A stretch of DNA of 64,000 nt from Moraxellaceae bacterium. Lineage in GTDB: Bacteria > Pseudomonadota > Gammaproteobacteria > Burkholderiales > Rhodocyclaceae. The stretch covers positions 1-64,000 of the forward strand of contig JAVHYF010000017.1 in NCBI GenBank assembly GCA_031119205.1. Reading direction: 5' to 3'. Made by a program: the position numbers and the translations under genes. This document shows, piece by piece, positions 8,879 to 20,081 of this stretch (positions are counted from its first letter, which is position 1; the number at the start of each line of letters is the position of its first letter). The notes under the pieces are model-generated. The model made no database searches. It had not been told where the DNA came from and worked only from the letters and a program-made list of their open reading frames with translations.

Positions 8879-9355
8879 GTGAGTATTGAAGGCGTGTTTC
8901 GCGAGGGGTTCGTCACGACCACCCTCGATACGGTCATCAACTGGACCCGTACGGGTTCGTTGTGGCCGATGACGTTCGGGCTGGCCTGCTGTGCCGTGGA
9001 GATGATCCATGCCGGGACAGCGCGATACGACATTGACCGCTTCGGCATGTTGTTCCGCCCCAGCCCCCGTCAATCCGATCTGATGATCGTGGCGGGCACG
9101 CTGTGCAACAAGATGGCGCCCGCCTTGCGCAAGGTCTATGACCAGATGGCTGAGCCACGCTGGGTCATTTCCATGGGGTCCTGCGCCAACGGCGGTGGCT
9201 ACTATCACTACTCCTATTCCGTTGTGCGCGGCTGTGACCGTGTAGTGCCGGTTGATGTCTACGTCCCGGGCTGCCCTCCGACGGCCGAAGCGCTTCTCTA
9301 TGGCATCGTCCAGTTGCAGAAGAAAATCCGCAAGACCAGCACGATCGCGCGCTGA
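8879..9355 (+). CDS. nuoB: NADH-quinone oxidoreductase subunit B
   Basis: Peripheral-arm subunit carrying the terminal [4Fe-4S] cluster N2 that reduces quinone. It has 158 residues with the four ligands in the family positions: tandem Cys37-Cys38, Cys102 and Cys132. The start is GTG at 8879; no upstream in-frame ATG gives a family-like N-terminus. NuoB normally begins close to the conserved EGVFREGF segment seen here. Confidence 0.97.
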   Translation: MSIEGVFREGFVTTTLDTVINWTRTGSLWPMTFGLACCAVEMIHAGTARYDIDRFGMLFRPSPRQSDLMIVAGTLCNKMAPALRKVYDQMAEPRWVISMGSCANGGGYYHYSYSVVRGCDRVVPVDVYVPGCPPTAEALLYGIVQLQKKIRKTSTIAR

Positions 9356-9365
9356 GGCAAGCCAG

Positions 9366-9971
9366 ATGAGCCAGAAATTGGAACAACTTTCCGCTGCCCT
9401 GCAGGTAACGTTCGAAGGCCGTGTGCAGTCGCTGCGCCTGGATCGCGGTGAGCTGACGCTCACTGTCGCAGCCGCAGATTATTTGCAGGTGGCAGAAGCA
9501 CTGCGCGACGCACCGGCGTTCGGGTTCGAGCAATTGATCGATCTGTGCGGCGTTGATTATTCGAGCTATGCCGGCAGCCAGTCGTTCAGCAAGCGCTATG
9601 CCGCGGTGTGCCATCTGCTGTCGGTCAAGAGCAATGTCCGCTTGCGCCTGCGGGTGTTTGCCGACGACGACCAATTTCCTGTGCTCGGCTCGGTCTGCGA
9701 CGTATGGCCTGCTGCGAACTGGTTCGAGCGGGAAGCGTTCGACCTGTACGGCATCATGTTCAGCGGTCATCCGGACTTGCGTCGCATCCTGACTGACTAC
9801 GGATTCGTCGGCCATCCGTTCCGCAAGGACTTCCCGATTTCCGGCTTCGTCGAAATGCGCTACGACCCGGAGCAGGGCCGTGTCATCTATCAGCCGGTGA
9901 GCATCGCGCCGCGTGAAATCACCCCGCGCATCGTGCGCGAAGAAAGCTACGGGGACGTCGGCAATGGCTGA
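9366..9971 (+). CDS. nuoC: NADH-quinone oxidoreductase subunit C
   Basis: The 30-kDa peripheral subunit, separate from NuoD here (the two are fused in E. coli). It has 201 residues from the ATG at 9366, 10 bases after nuoB. The family signature [24 protein letters not shown] and the following [17 protein letters not shown] are present. An open frame extends upstream into nuoB but has no support as a start. The 3' end overlaps nuoD by 8 bases. Confidence 0.96.
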   Translation: MSQKLEQLSAALQVTFEGRVQSLRLDRGELTLTVAAADYLQVAEALRDAPAFGFEQLIDLCGVDYSSYAGSQSFSKRYAAVCHLLSVKSNVRLRLRVFADDDQFPVLGSVCDVWPAANWFEREAFDLYGIMFSGHPDLRRILTDYGFVGHPFRKDFPISGFVEMRYDPEQGRVIYQPVSIAPREITPRIVREESYGDVGNG

Positions 9972-11217
9972 GATCCGCAACTACACGATCAACTTCGGCC
10001 CACAGCACCCGGCCGCACACGGCGTACTGCGTCTGGTGCTGGAGCTGGACGGTGAGGTCGTGGAGCGCGCAGACCCGCATATTGGTCTGTTGCACCGTGG
10101 TACCGAGAAGCTGGCCGAGACCCGTACCTGGATCCAGTCCGTGCCCTACATGGACCGGCTGGATTACGTCTCGATGATGTGCAACGAACATGCTTACTGC
10201 ATGGCCATCGAGAAGCTGCTCGGCATCGAAGTGCCGCTGCGCGCGCAGTACATCCGGGTGATGTTCGACGAGATCACGCGGATCCTGAACCACCTGCTCA
10301 ACATTGGAACGCACGCGCTGGATATCGGTGCGATGACGATGGTCATCTACACCTTCCGTGAGCGTGAAGACCTGATGGACGTCTACGAGGCGGTGTCGGG
10401 TGCTCGCATGCACGCGGCCTACTACCGCCCGGGCGGCGTCTATCGCGATCTGCCCGACCAGATGCCGCAGTACGTGGTGTCGAAGTACAAGGACGCCGCG
10501 ACCGTCAAGCAGTTGAACACTGCGCGTGAAGGCTCGCTGCTCGATTTCCTGGACGACTTCACCCAGCGTTTCCCGACCTATGTCGACGAATACGAAACGC
10601 TGCTGACGGACAACCGCATCTGGAAGCAGCGCACCGTCGGCATCTGCGTCGTGCCGCCTGAGCGTGCATTGGCACTGGGCTTCACCGGGCCGATGCTGCG
10701 TGGTTCCGGCGTCGAATGGGATCTGCGCAAGAAGCAGCCCTACGAGGTGTATGACCAGGTCGACTTCGATATTCCTGTCGGTGTGAATGGCGACTGCTAC
10801 GACCGCTACCTGTGCCGCATCGAAGAGATGCGCCAGAGCAACCGCATCATCCGCCAGTGCATCGACTGGCTGCGCAAGAACCCCGGCCCGGTGATCACCA
10901 GCAACTACAAGGTGGCTCCACCGTCGCGCAGCAAGATGAAGGAGAACATGGAGGAGCTGATCCACCACTTCAAGCTTTTCACCGAAGGCATGCACGTGCC
11001 GGAAGGTGAGGTCTATGCAGGCGTGGAGCATCCGAAAGGCGAGTTCGGCGTGTATGCGATTTCCGATGGCGCCAACAAGCCCTACCGCCTGAAGCTGCGC
11101 GCACCCGGTTTCCCGCACCTCGCAGCCATGGACGAGCTGTCACGCGGCTACATGATCGCCGACGTGGTGGCCATCATCGGGACGATGGACATCGTGTTCG
11201 GTGAGATTGACCGATGA
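9964..11217 (+). CDS. nuoD: NADH-quinone oxidoreductase subunit D
   Basis: The 49-kDa subunit that forms the quinone site with NuoB. It has 417 residues from the ATG at 9964, overlapping nuoC. Signatures: the N-terminal [14 protein letters not shown] quinone-site loop, [27 protein letters not shown], and the C-terminal DIVFGEIDR. The stop overlaps the nuoE start as ATGA. Confidence 0.97.
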   Translation: MAEIRNYTINFGPQHPAAHGVLRLVLELDGEVVERADPHIGLLHRGTEKLAETRTWIQSVPYMDRLDYVSMMCNEHAYCMAIEKLLGIEVPLRAQYIRVMFDEITRILNHLLNIGTHALDIGAMTMVIYTFREREDLMDVYEAVSGARMHAAYYRPGGVYRDLPDQMPQYVVSKYKDAATVKQLNTAREGSLLDFLDDFTQRFPTYVDEYETLLTDNRIWKQRTVGICVVPPERALALGFTGPMLRGSGVEWDLRKKQPYEVYDQVDFDIPVGVNGDCYDRYLCRIEEMRQSNRIIRQCIDWLRKNPGPVITSNYKVAPPSRSKMKENMEELIHHFKLFTEGMHVPEGEVYAGVEHPKGEFGVYAISDGANKPYRLKLRAPGFPHLAAMDELSRGYMIADVVAIIGTMDIVFGEIDR

Positions 11218-11714
11218 GCGAACGACAAGCGAACAGCATGCTTTCTGCAGAATCCCTCCAGGCGATCGACCGCGAAGTCGCCAAGTATCCCGCCGACCGC
11301 AAACAGTCGGCGGTCATGTCGGCACTGCGTATTGCGCAGGTGGAGAAGGGCTGGCTGGCCAGCGAGACGATCGAGTTCGTGGCGAAGTATCTGGGCATGC
11401 CGCCGATCGCCGTTTACGAAGTCGCCAGCTTCTACAACATGTATGACCTGAAGCCGGTCGGGCGTCACAAGCTGACCGTCTGCACCAATCTGCCGTGCGC
11501 GTTGTCCGGCGGTTTCGATGCAGGTGAATACCTCAAGCAGAAGCTGGGGATCGACTACAACGAGACCACTGCCGACGGCCGCTTCACGCTGAAGGAAGGC
11601 GAGTGCATGGGCGCCTGCGGTGACGCACCGGTGATGCTGGTGAACAACCACCGCATGTGCAGCTGGATGTCCTACGACAAGATCGACAAGCTGCTGGAGG
11701 ATCTCGGCAAATGA
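11214..11714 (+). CDS. nuoE: NADH-quinone oxidoreductase subunit E
   Basis: The 24-kDa subunit of the NADH-dehydrogenase module, binding [2Fe-2S] cluster N1a. It has 166 residues, and ligands Cys90, Cys95, Cys131 and Cys135 match the C-x4-C...C-x3-C thioredoxin-like ferredoxin pattern. It is coupled to nuoD and nuoF by four-base ATGA overlaps at both ends. Confidence 0.97.
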   Translation: MSERQANSMLSAESLQAIDREVAKYPADRKQSAVMSALRIAQVEKGWLASETIEFVAKYLGMPPIAVYEVASFYNMYDLKPVGRHKLTVCTNLPCALSGGFDAGEYLKQKLGIDYNETTADGRFTLKEGECMGACGDAPVMLVNNHRMCSWMSYDKIDKLLEDLGK

Positions 11715-13039
11715 CAGCGCTGAGCGGACACGGCGTCGTCCTCGACGGCATCGCCGGTGAGAACACCTGGCGGCTCGAGGACTACCTGAAGCGCGGCGGT
11801 TACGCTGCGTTGAAGAAGATCATCGCCGAACAGATTCCCCCCGAGAACATCATTGCCGAGGTGAAGAAGTCGGCGCTGCGCGGTCGTGGCGGCGCTGGCT
11901 TTCCGACGGGCCTGAAGTGGAGCTTCATGCCGCGCGCATTCCCCGGCGCGAAGTACATCTGCTGCAACTCGGACGAGGGCGAGCCCGGTACCTTCAAGGA
12001 CCGCGACATCATCCGCTACAACCCGCATGCGCTGATCGAAGGCATGATCATTGCGGGCTACGCGATGGGCTGTGGCACTGGCTACAACTACATCCACGGC
12101 GAAATCTTCGCGGAATACGAGCGCTTCGAGGCCGCACTGGCCGAAGCGCGCGAAGCGAACCTGCTCGGCAGCAACATCCTGGGGTCCGCATTCAGTTTCG
12201 AGCTGCATGCGCACCACGGCTACGGCGCCTACATCTGTGGCGAAGAGACTGCGCTGCTGGAGTCCCTCGAAGGCAAGAAGGGGCAGCCGCGTTTCAAGCC
12301 GCCGTTCCCGGCCAGCTTCGGCCTGTACGGCAAGCCGACCACGATCAACAACACCGAGACCTTCGCGTCGATTCCCTACATCATCCGTGAGGGTGGCGAA
12401 GCCTTCCTGAACCTGGGCAAGCCGAACAACGGCGGCACAAAGCTGTTCTCTGTGTCGGGCCATGTGAATCGTCCGGGCAACTACGAGATTCCGCTCGGCA
12501 CGCCGTTCTCGGAACTGCTGGAGCTTGCCGGTGGCATGCGCGGTGGTCGCAAACTCAAGGCCGTGATTCCCGGCGGTTCGTCCGCGCCGGTGCTGCCGGC
12601 GTCGATCATGATGGACCTGACGATGGACTACGACGCCATCGCCAAGGCGGGCTCCATGCTGGGTTCCGGTGCGGTCATCGTGATGGACGAGACGACCTGC
12701 ATGGTGCGCGCGCTGGAGCGTCTGTCCTACTTCTACTTCGAAGAGTCCTGCGGTCAATGCACACCCTGCCGTGAAGGTACTGGCTGGCTATACCGCATGG
12801 TTCACCGCATCGAGCATGGCGAGGGCCGCGCGGAAGATCTCGAGATGTTGACCGGTGTGTCGGACAACATCATGGGCCGCACCATCTGCGCCTTGGGTGA
12901 TGCCGCCGCGATGCCGGTCAAGAGTTTCGTCAAGCATTTCGGTGACGAATTCGCCTATCACATCCAGCACAAGTGCTGCCTCGTTCCGCACGAGGTCCAG
13001 CGCGAAGGCAGCAAGATTTACGTGGAACACGCATGCTAG
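11711..13039 (+). CDS. nuoF: NADH-quinone oxidoreductase subunit F
   Basis: The 51-kDa subunit that binds NADH, FMN and [4Fe-4S] cluster N3. It has 442 residues from the ATG at 11711. The nucleotide/FMN loop [10 protein letters not shown] lies at 58-67, followed by [14 protein letters not shown], then [19 protein letters not shown]. Cluster ligands are Cys347, Cys350 and Cys353 ([11 protein letters not shown]) plus Cys393 (TICALGD). It overlaps nuoE by four bases and nuoG by seven. Confidence 0.97.
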   Translation: MTALSGHGVVLDGIAGENTWRLEDYLKRGGYAALKKIIAEQIPPENIIAEVKKSALRGRGGAGFPTGLKWSFMPRAFPGAKYICCNSDEGEPGTFKDRDIIRYNPHALIEGMIIAGYAMGCGTGYNYIHGEIFAEYERFEAALAEAREANLLGSNILGSAFSFELHAHHGYGAYICGEETALLESLEGKKGQPRFKPPFPASFGLYGKPTTINNTETFASIPYIIREGGEAFLNLGKPNNGGTKLFSVSGHVNRPGNYEIPLGTPFSELLELAGGMRGGRKLKAVIPGGSSAPVLPASIMMDLTMDYDAIAKAGSMLGSGAVIVMDETTCMVRALERLSYFYFEESCGQCTPCREGTGWLYRMVHRIEHGEGRAEDLEMLTGVSDNIMGRTICALGDAAAMPVKSFVKHFGDEFAYHIQHKCCLVPHEVQREGSKIYVEHAC

Positions 13040-15375
13040 AGATCGAAATCGACGGCGCGAAGCTGGAGGTGCCGGATGGCAGCACCGTCATGGATGCTGC
13101 CAACCGCGCCGGTACGTTCATTCCGCACTTCTGCTACCACAAGAAGCTGTCCATCGCGGCCAACTGCCGCATGTGCCTGGTAGAAGTCGAGAAGGCGCCG
13201 AAGCCACTGCCTGCGTGTGCCACACCGGTCACCAACGGCATGAAGGTGTCCACGCACTCCAACAAGGCGGTGAACGCGCAGAAGGGGGTGATGGAGTTCC
13301 TGCTCATCAACCACCCGCTGGACTGCCCGATCTGCGACCAGGGTGGCGAGTGCCAGTTGCAGGATCTCGCCGTGGGTTATGGCGGCGGCGCTTCCCGCTA
13401 CAAGGAAGAGAAGCGCGTCGTCGTCAACAAGAACCTCGGTCCGCTGATCTCCACCGACATGACGCGCTGCATCCACTGCACGCGCTGCGTCCGTTTCGGC
13501 CAGGAAGTCGCCGGCATCATGGAGCTGGGCGTCGGCAACCGTGGCGAGCATTCGGAGATCATGTCCTTCGTCGGACGTACGGTGGACTCCGAACTGTCCG
13601 GCAACATGATCGATCTGTGCCCGGTCGGCGCGCTGACCTCCAAGCCTTTCCGCTTCTCCGCGCGCACCTGGGAGCTGTCTCGCCGCAAGTCCGTGAGCCC
13701 GCACGATTCGCTCGGCGCTAACCTGATCGTCCAGGTGAAGCACGACGAAGTGAAGCGCGTGTTGCCGCTGGAGAACGAAGCCGTCAATGAATGCTGGATC
13801 TCCGACAAGGACCGCTTCTCGTATGAAGCCCTGCGTTCGCCCGAGCGTCTGACCACGCCGCGCATCAAGCAGGGTGGTGTGTGGCGCGATGTGGACTGGC
13901 AGACCGCGCTGGAGTACGCCGCGTCGTCGCTGAAGGGTGTGGCTGCCGACCATGGTGCCAGCCAGATCGGCGCGCTGCTGTCGCCGCACAGCACGCTGGA
14001 AGAGCTCTATCTGGCCCAGAAGCTCGTGCACGGAGTGGGCTCCGACAACGTCGATTTCCGCCTGCGTCAGTCCGATTTCTCGCTGGACGGCAAGCGTGCC
14101 GGCGCGCCCTGGCTGGGCCTGCCGGTTGCCGAACTGAGCAATCAGGATGCCGTGCTGGTCGTGGGCAGCTTCCTGCGCAAGGATCATCCGCTGCTGGCGC
14201 AGCGCCTGCGTCGCGCAGCCTCTCAGGGGTGCGACGTGATGCGCCTGCATGTGAGCGCGGACGACCTGCTGATGACGCTGGCACAGGATGTCATCGTGGC
14301 GCCTTCCGAACTGGTGCGTTCGCTGGCCGCGATCGTCAAGGCGGCCGCGCAGATTGCGGGTGCTGAAGTGTCCGCCAGTGTCGCCGACGTGCTTGCCGCG
14401 GTGACTGCTGACGAACAAGCCGAAGCCATTGCGCGTGCCTTGAGCGAAGGCGAAAAGGCAGCCGTGCTGCTCGGCAACTTTGTCGCGCAGCATCCGAACG
14501 CGGCTTCGCTGGAGTTGCTGGCTGCCGAACTGGCGCGTCTCACGCAAGCCAGTGTTGGTGTCATCGGTGAAGCGGCCAATTCGGTCGGTGGCTACATCGC
14601 TGGTGCATTGCCTCAAGGGCAGGGCGCCAACGCGGCTGCCATGGTTGCTGCGCCGCTCAAGAGCTATCTGCTGCTGGGGGTCGAGCCGGAGCTGGATTGC
14701 GCAGACGGTCTGGCCGCGCGCAAGGCCGTGCAGAGTGCGGCGAGCGTCATCTACCTTGGCAGCTTTGCCAGCGATTCGATTGCCGAGATTGCCGATGTCA
14801 TGCTGCCGGTTTCGCCCTTCGCTGAAACCTCCGGTTCCTATGTGAACGCCGAAGGCCGCGTGCAGAGTTTCCACGCGGTCACCAAGCCGCTGGGCGACAG
14901 CCGTCCGGCCTGGAAGGTGTTGCGCGTGCTGGCCAACCTGCTGCAGCTGGATGGCTTCGAGTTCGACTCCAGCGAAGCAGTGCGCGCTGCGGTGCTTGCA
15001 CAAGGCGAGGTCGCCGCAAAGCTGTCGAACGTGGCGGAAGGTGCCGTGGCCCGTCTGGATGCAGCGCCTGCCGGTCTGCAGCGCGTGGCCGATGTGCCCA
15101 TCCACTTCGCGGATGCGCTGGTTCGTCGTGCGCCAGCCCTGCAGGCGACGCGTGACGGCAAGGCTCCGGACCTGCGCGCGAATTCTGCGCTGCTGGCCGA
15201 GCTGGGCCTGCAAGCGGGTGACGCAGTGCGCGTGCGCAGCAGCAGTGGTGACGCGGCCCTTGTTGCGCGTGCTGATGACTCGGTGCCCGCGGGTTGCGTG
15301 CGTGTGGCTGCTGCCCACGCTTCGACCGTGGCGCTCGGCAGCCTGCACGGCACGCTGACGGTGGAGCGCGCATGA
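13033..15375 (+). CDS. nuoG: NADH-quinone oxidoreductase subunit G
   Basis: The 75-kDa iron-sulfur subunit carrying electrons from FMN toward N2. It has 780 residues from the ATG at 13033. N1b [2Fe-2S] ligands are Cys34, Cys45, Cys48 and Cys62; N5 ligands are His94, Cys98, Cys101 and Cys107; the N4 [4Fe-4S] set begins Cys146-Cys149-Cys152. A molybdopterin-oxidoreductase-like domain follows and becomes Ala-rich and less conserved toward the C-terminus. Its stop overlaps nuoH as ATGA. Confidence 0.96.
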   Translation: MLEIEIDGAKLEVPDGSTVMDAANRAGTFIPHFCYHKKLSIAANCRMCLVEVEKAPKPLPACATPVTNGMKVSTHSNKAVNAQKGVMEFLLINHPLDCPICDQGGECQLQDLAVGYGGGASRYKEEKRVVVNKNLGPLISTDMTRCIHCTRCVRFGQEVAGIMELGVGNRGEHSEIMSFVGRTVDSELSGNMIDLCPVGALTSKPFRFSARTWELSRRKSVSPHDSLGANLIVQVKHDEVKRVLPLENEAVNECWISDKDRFSYEALRSPERLTTPRIKQGGVWRDVDWQTALEYAASSLKGVAADHGASQIGALLSPHSTLEELYLAQKLVHGVGSDNVDFRLRQSDFSLDGKRAGAPWLGLPVAELSNQDAVLVVGSFLRKDHPLLAQRLRRAASQGCDVMRLHVSADDLLMTLAQDVIVAPSELVRSLAAIVKAAAQIAGAEVSASVADVLAAVTADEQAEAIARALSEGEKAAVLLGNFVAQHPNAASLELLAAELARLTQASVGVIGEAANSVGGYIAGALPQGQGANAAAMVAAPLKSYLLLGVEPELDCADGLAARKAVQSAASVIYLGSFASDSIAEIADVMLPVSPFAETSGSYVNAEGRVQSFHAVTKPLGDSRPAWKVLRVLANLLQLDGFEFDSSEAVRAAVLAQGEVAAKLSNVAEGAVARLDAAPAGLQRVADVPIHFADALVRRAPALQATRDGKAPDLRANSALLAELGLQAGDAVRVRSSSGDAALVARADDSVPAGCVRVAAAHASTVALGSLHGTLTVERA

Positions 15376-16424
15376 TGCAAGAGTTCATCCAGCCTGTTGC
15401 GGATCTTTTCGGCCCGGTTTGGCCGCTGGTGTGGACGCTGGCAAAGATCGTAGGCATCGTCGCGCCGATCTTTGTCTGTGTCGCCTACCTGACGCTGGCC
15501 GAGCGCAAGATCATCGGCTTCATCCAGGTGCGGGTCGGTCCGAACCGCACCGGTCCCCTCGGCTTGCTGCAGCCGATCGCGGACGGTCTGAAGCTGCTGT
15601 TCAAGGAAGTGATCCTGCCGTCACAGGCCAGCTCGGTGCTCTACTACCTGGCGCCGGTGGCGGTGCTCGCGCCTGCGTTGTTCGCCTGGGCGGTCATCCC
15701 GTTCTCCGAAGGCTGGGTGCTGGCAGACATCAATGCCGGCGTGCTGTACCTGATGGCGGTCACGTCGATCAGCATCTATGGCGTGATCATCGCGGGCTGG
15801 GCCTCCAACTCGAAGTATGCGTTCCTGGGTGCCATGCGCTCGGCTGCACAGATGGTGTCGTACGAGCTCGGCATGGGCTTCGCACTGGTATGCGTGCTGA
15901 TGGTGGCGGGCTCGCTGAACCTGTCCGATATCGTCCGCTCGCAGGGAACCGGCACCTTTGCCTCCATGGGCCTGGGCTTCCTGTCGTGGAACTGGCTGCC
16001 GCTGCTGCCGATGTTCATCGTGTATCTGGCGTCCGGCTTTGCCGAGACGCAGCGCGCGCCGTTTGACGTGGTGGAAGGTGAGTCCGAGATCGTTGCCGGT
16101 CACATGATCGAATACTCGGGCATGGCCTTCGCGCTGTTCTTCCTCGGCGAATACGCCAACATGATCCTGGTGGCAGCGCTCACCTCGGTGCTGTTCCTCG
16201 GCGGCTGGCTGTCGCCGGTGGGCTTCCTGCCGGACAGCTTCCTGTGGCTGGCGCTCAAGATTTCTTTCATCCTGTTCCTCTTCCTGTGGGTTCGTGCGAC
16301 TTTCCCGCGCTTCCGGTATGACCAGATCATGCGTCTGGGCTGGAAGGTGTTCATCCCGCTGTGCCTGTTCTGGGTACTGGTGACCGGGGTGTGGATCATG
16401 TCGCCGCTGTCCATCTGGAAGTGA
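15372..16424 (+). CDS. nuoH: NADH-quinone oxidoreductase subunit H
   Basis: Membrane subunit that forms the entrance of the quinone channel next to NuoB/NuoD. It has 350 residues and about eight membrane segments. Signatures seen: [20 protein letters not shown] near residue 40 and the charged cytoplasmic loop [19 protein letters not shown] near 224. Two adjacent ATG codons (15372 and 15375) are possible starts; the first overlaps the nuoG stop. Confidence 0.97.
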   Translation: MMQEFIQPVADLFGPVWPLVWTLAKIVGIVAPIFVCVAYLTLAERKIIGFIQVRVGPNRTGPLGLLQPIADGLKLLFKEVILPSQASSVLYYLAPVAVLAPALFAWAVIPFSEGWVLADINAGVLYLMAVTSISIYGVIIAGWASNSKYAFLGAMRSAAQMVSYELGMGFALVCVLMVAGSLNLSDIVRSQGTGTFASMGLGFLSWNWLPLLPMFIVYLASGFAETQRAPFDVVEGESEIVAGHMIEYSGMAFALFFLGEYANMILVAALTSVLFLGGWLSPVGFLPDSFLWLALKISFILFLFLWVRATFPRFRYDQIMRLGWKVFIPLCLFWVLVTGVWIMSPLSIWK

Positions 16425-16435
16425 CGAGGTAAGTC

Positions 16436-16924
16436 ATGGGTGCTGCAAGTGAATTCATCGGCAGTCTCTTCCTGAAAGAGCTGCTCAAGGGAATGGCCTT
16501 GACCGGGCGACATCTGTTCGCCCGCAAGATCACCATCCAGTTTCCGGAAGAGAAGACGCCGCAAAGCTCGCGCTTCCGTGGTCTGCACGCGCTGCGTCGC
16601 TATCCGAACGGCGAAGAGCGTTGCATCGCCTGCAAGCTATGCGAGGCCGTATGCCCGGCCATGGCGATCACCATCGAGTCCGAGCAGCGCGAGGACAACA
16701 CGCGTCGCACGACTCGTTACGACATCGATCTGACCAAATGCATCTTCTGTGGCTTCTGCGAAGAGGCCTGTCCGGTGGATGCGATCGTCGAGACGCGGGT
16801 GTTCGAGTACCACGGCGAAAAGCGTGGCGACCTGTACTACACCAAGCAGATGCTGCTTGCTGTGGGTGAGCGCTACGAAGCCCAGATTGCCAAAGACCGC
16901 GAGGTCGAGGCCCGCTACCGCTGA
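16436..16924 (+). CDS. nuoI: NADH-quinone oxidoreductase subunit I
   Basis: Ferredoxin-like subunit with two [4Fe-4S] clusters, N6a and N6b, relaying electrons to NuoB. It has 162 residues with an amphipathic N-terminal helix and two motifs of the C-x2-C-x2-C-x3-CP type: [12 protein letters not shown] and [12 protein letters not shown], about 40 residues apart. An AGGTAAG sequence precedes the ATG. Confidence 0.97.
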   Translation: MGAASEFIGSLFLKELLKGMALTGRHLFARKITIQFPEEKTPQSSRFRGLHALRRYPNGEERCIACKLCEAVCPAMAITIESEQREDNTRRTTRYDIDLTKCIFCGFCEEACPVDAIVETRVFEYHGEKRGDLYYTKQMLLAVGERYEAQIAKDREVEARYR

Positions 16925-16943
16925 ACGGCGCACGAGACATCGA

Positions 16944-17597
16944 ATGGAATTCTCGAACCTGATCTTCTACGCGTTCTCGATCGTGCTGCTGTTTTCCGGC
17001 GTCATGGTCGTGACCTCGCGCAACCCGGTGCACGCGGTGCTGTTCCTGGTGCTGGCTTTCTGTACGGCCGGCGCAATCTGGATGCTGCTGCACGCCGAGT
17101 TCCTCGCCATTGCCATCGTCGTCGTCTATGTCGGTGCGGTCATGGTGCTCTTCCTGTTCGTCGTGATGCTGCTCGATATCAATATCGACCGACTTCGCGA
17201 AGGGTTCTGGCGTTACCTGCCGCTGGGCCTGCTGGTTGCCGTACTGGTGGTGTTCCAGATGGCCGTGGTGCTGCGTGGTGATTACTTCCAGCTGGAGTCG
17301 CTGGCACCGCCCACCGCGCCGGCTGCCAACGCCAGCAACACGCAGGAACTGGCGCGCGAGCTGTTTACCCATTACGCCTATCCGTTCGAGCTGGCTTCGA
17401 TGATCCTGCTGGTGGCGATGGTGGCCGCCGTGATGCTGACCCTGCGTCGTCGCGAGAACAGCAGGTTCAACAACCCGGTCGACCAGGTCCGCGTGAAGCG
17501 CGCTGATCGTGTGCGCATGGTCAGCATGCCGACCGAGCGTGACGAGCCGGCTGCGCCGGCAGATGCTGGCGACGCACCGCCGGCCGAGCCGAAGTAA
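16944..17597 (+). CDS. nuoJ: NADH-quinone oxidoreductase subunit J
   Basis: Membrane-arm subunit with five membrane segments, 217 residues from the ATG at 16944. Conserved segments include SRNPVHAVLFLVLAF and the helix-3 stretch VVYVGAVMVLFLFVVMLL with its pi-bulge Tyr/Gly. The C-terminal tail is Ala/Pro-rich and charged. The frame is open upstream into nuoI, but only this start gives a NuoJ-like N-terminus. Confidence 0.96.
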   Translation: MEFSNLIFYAFSIVLLFSGVMVVTSRNPVHAVLFLVLAFCTAGAIWMLLHAEFLAIAIVVVYVGAVMVLFLFVVMLLDINIDRLREGFWRYLPLGLLVAVLVVFQMAVVLRGDYFQLESLAPPTAPAANASNTQELARELFTHYAYPFELASMILLVAMVAAVMLTLRRRENSRFNNPVDQVRVKRADRVRMVSMPTERDEPAAPADAGDAPPAEPK

Positions 17598-17622
17598 CCG
17601 GCGCCGAGAGGAATAACGACAA

Positions 17623-17928
17623 ATGCTACCGCTCTCTCACGTGCTGATCGTCGCCGCGCTGCTGTTCGCCATCAGCGTCGTCGGCATCTTCCTGAACCGC
17701 AAGAACCTGATCATCCTGCTCATGTCGATCGAGCTGATGCTGCTCGCGGTGAACATGAATTTCGTGGCCTTCTCGCGTTATCTCGGTGACACCGGCGGAC
17801 AGATCTTCGTGTTCTTCGTACTGGTTGTCGCTGCCGCGGAGTCGGCGATCGGCCTGGCGATCCTGGTCACGCTGTTCCGCAACCTGAAGACCATTCACGT
17901 CGACGACCTCGACAGTCTCAAGGGCTGA
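17623..17928 (+). CDS. nuoK: NADH-quinone oxidoreductase subunit K
   Basis: Small antiporter-like membrane subunit (MrpC homologue) of complex I. It has 101 residues in three helices. Two buried Glu residues important for proton transfer are present in [10 protein letters not shown] and [21 protein letters not shown] Shine-Dalgarno region precedes the ATG. Confidence 0.97.
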   Translation: MLPLSHVLIVAALLFAISVVGIFLNRKNLIILLMSIELMLLAVNMNFVAFSRYLGDTGGQIFVFFVLVVAAAESAIGLAILVTLFRNLKTIHVDDLDSLKG

Positions 17929-17934
17929 GTCGAC

Positions 17935-20031
17935 ATGAGCTCCATGCAGAAACTCTATCTCCTCGTTCCGCTGGCACCGCTGTTCGGCGCCATCCTGGCG
18001 GGCCTGTTCGGCCGTGCGATCGGCCGTACTGCATCGCACGTCGTGACCATCCTCGGCGTGGCCGTTGCCTTCGTCGCGTCGGTGGTGATCTATCAGGACG
18101 TGCAGGCCGGCAACACCTTCAACGGTGCGCTCTACACCTGGGCAACCAGTGGCGGCATCACCTTCGAGGTCGGTTTCCTGATCGACTCGCTGACGGTGAT
18201 GATGATGCTGGTCGTCACCTTCGTATCGTTGATGGTGCACATCTACACCATCGGCTACATGAGCGAAGACCCGGGCTATCAGCGCTTCTTCAGCTACATC
18301 TCGCTGTTCACGTTCTCGATGTTGATGCTCGTGATGAGCAACAACTTCCTGCAGCTGTTCTTCGGTTGGGAAGCCGTGGGCCTGGTGTCCTACCTGCTGA
18401 TCGGCTTCTGGTACACCCGTCCGACGGCGATCTACGCCAACCTCAAGGCCTTCCTGGTCAACCGCGTGGGTGACTTCGGTTTCCTTCTTGGCATCGGCCT
18501 GATCGCGGCCTACGCCGGCACCCTGAACTACGCCGAAGTCTTCGCTAAGGCGCCTGAGCTCCTGCAGATGACCGTACCGGCCACCGGCTGGCCGCTGGTG
18601 ACGGCGATCTGTATCGGTCTGTTCGTCGGCGCGATGGGCAAGTCCGCGCAGGTGCCGCTGCACGTGTGGCTGCCGGATTCGATGGAAGGCCCGACGCCGA
18701 TCTCCGCGCTGATCCACGCAGCGACGATGGTGACCGCCGGCATCTTCATGGTGGCGCGCATGTCGCCGCTGTTCGAGCTGTCGGAAACCGCGCTGTCCTT
18801 CGTGCTGGTCATCGGTGCCACGACCGCGCTGTTCATGGGCTTCCTGGGCATCGTCCAGAACGACATCAAGCGCGTGGTGGCGTACTCCACGCTGTCGCAG
18901 CTCGGCTACATGACGGTGGCCCTGGGTGTGTCGGCCTATTCAGCCGCGGTGTTCCACCTGATGACGCACGCCTTCTTCAAGGCGCTGCTGTTCCTCGGTG
19001 CCGGCTCGGTCATCATCGGCATGCATCATGACCAGGACATGCGCAACATGGGCGGCCTGTGGAAGTACATGCCCATCACCTGGATCACCTCGTTGCTGGG
19101 CTCGCTGGCCCTGATCGGTTTCCCGTTCTTCGCAGGTTTCTACTCGAAGGACTCGATCATCATGGCGGTGCACTTCTCGAACATTCCGGGTGCCACCTAC
19201 GCGTATATCTGCGTGCTGGCTGGTGTGTTCGTCACGGCCTTCTATTCCTTCCGCATGTACTTCCTGGTCTTCCATGGCGAGGAGCGTTTCGGCAAGGCCC
19301 ATGCACATGATGCCCATGACGAGCATGCACACGACACTCACGCCGAGGCACATGATCACGGCCATGATTCTCATGACGCGCATGGCGATGACCACTCGCA
19401 TGACGATCATCACCATGGGCTGGCGCCGGGTCAGAAGCCGCACGAATCGCCCTGGGTGGTGACGCTGCCGCTGGTGCTGCTAGCGATACCCTCGGTGATC
19501 ATCGGTGCGCTGACCATCAATCCGATGCTGTTCGGCGAATGGTTCGCCGGCGTGATCCACGTGGCCGAAGCGCATGACGTGATCGCCGAGTTCGCCAAGG
19601 AGTACCACGGCGTGGTCGGTCTGGCGCTGCACGGTTTCGTTACGCTGCCGTTCTGGCTGGCGATGGCGGGCGTGGGTACGGCCTGGTTCTTCTATCTGAA
19701 GCGCCCGGAGATTCCGGCGTGGTTCGGTCGACGCTTTGCCTTCGTGTACCGCCTGCTGGACAACAAGTACTACTTCGACCGCTTCAACGAAGTGTTCTTC
19801 GCCGGTGGCTCGCGCTTGCTGGGCCGCTTCTTCTGGCGCGCTGGCGACCAGGCGATCATCGACGGCGTGGCGGTCAATGGCTCGGCACGCCTGGTTGGCG
19901 GCATTGCGCAACTCACGCGCTGGCTGCAGTCCGGCTACGTGTACCAGTACGCTTTCTGGATCATCTTCGGTGTGATGGTCCTGCTGTGGATGTGGCGCAT
20001 GGACTTCCAGGCCGGTGCCATTGGCGGCTGA
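17935..20031 (+). CDS. nuoL: NADH-quinone oxidoreductase subunit L, with His-rich loop
   Basis: Distal antiporter-like proton-pumping subunit with the long lateral helix that braces the membrane arm. It has 698 residues, longer than the roughly 610 of E. coli NuoL. Conserved pieces: NNFLQLFFGWEAVGLVSYLL, MGKSAQVPLHVWLPDSMEGP, SALIHAATMVTAG, and QNDIKRVVAYSTLSQLGYM. A histidine-rich stretch at residues 456-494 holds 16 His and 10 Asp in 39 positions, inserted in a loop between membrane helices. The gene starts six bases after nuoK. Confidence 0.97.
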   Translation: MSSMQKLYLLVPLAPLFGAILAGLFGRAIGRTASHVVTILGVAVAFVASVVIYQDVQAGNTFNGALYTWATSGGITFEVGFLIDSLTVMMMLVVTFVSLMVHIYTIGYMSEDPGYQRFFSYISLFTFSMLMLVMSNNFLQLFFGWEAVGLVSYLLIGFWYTRPTAIYANLKAFLVNRVGDFGFLLGIGLIAAYAGTLNYAEVFAKAPELLQMTVPATGWPLVTAICIGLFVGAMGKSAQVPLHVWLPDSMEGPTPISALIHAATMVTAGIFMVARMSPLFELSETALSFVLVIGATTALFMGFLGIVQNDIKRVVAYSTLSQLGYMTVALGVSAYSAAVFHLMTHAFFKALLFLGAGSVIIGMHHDQDMRNMGGLWKYMPITWITSLLGSLALIGFPFFAGFYSKDSIIMAVHFSNIPGATYAYICVLAGVFVTAFYSFRMYFLVFHGEERFGKAHAHDAHDEHAHDTHAEAHDHGHDSHDAHGDDHSHDDHHHGLAPGQKPHESPWVVTLPLVLLAIPSVIIGALTINPMLFGEWFAGVIHVAEAHDVIAEFAKEYHGVVGLALHGFVTLPFWLAMAGVGTAWFFYLKRPEIPAWFGRRFAFVYRLLDNKYYFDRFNEVFFAGGSRLLGRFFWRAGDQAIIDGVAVNGSARLVGGIAQLTRWLQSGYVYQYAFWIIFGVMVLLWMWRMDFQAGAIGG

Positions 20032-20081
20032 GTGCCCGCGTACCAAGAACTGACAACAAACACGATTGACGGGTCATACAG

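Noticed and set aside
13036-15348. Very long open frame on the minus strand opposite nuoG (about 770 codons).
   Set aside because: It is fully antisense to the clearly coding nuoG and is caused by high GC content and codon bias of the real gene; no homology features.
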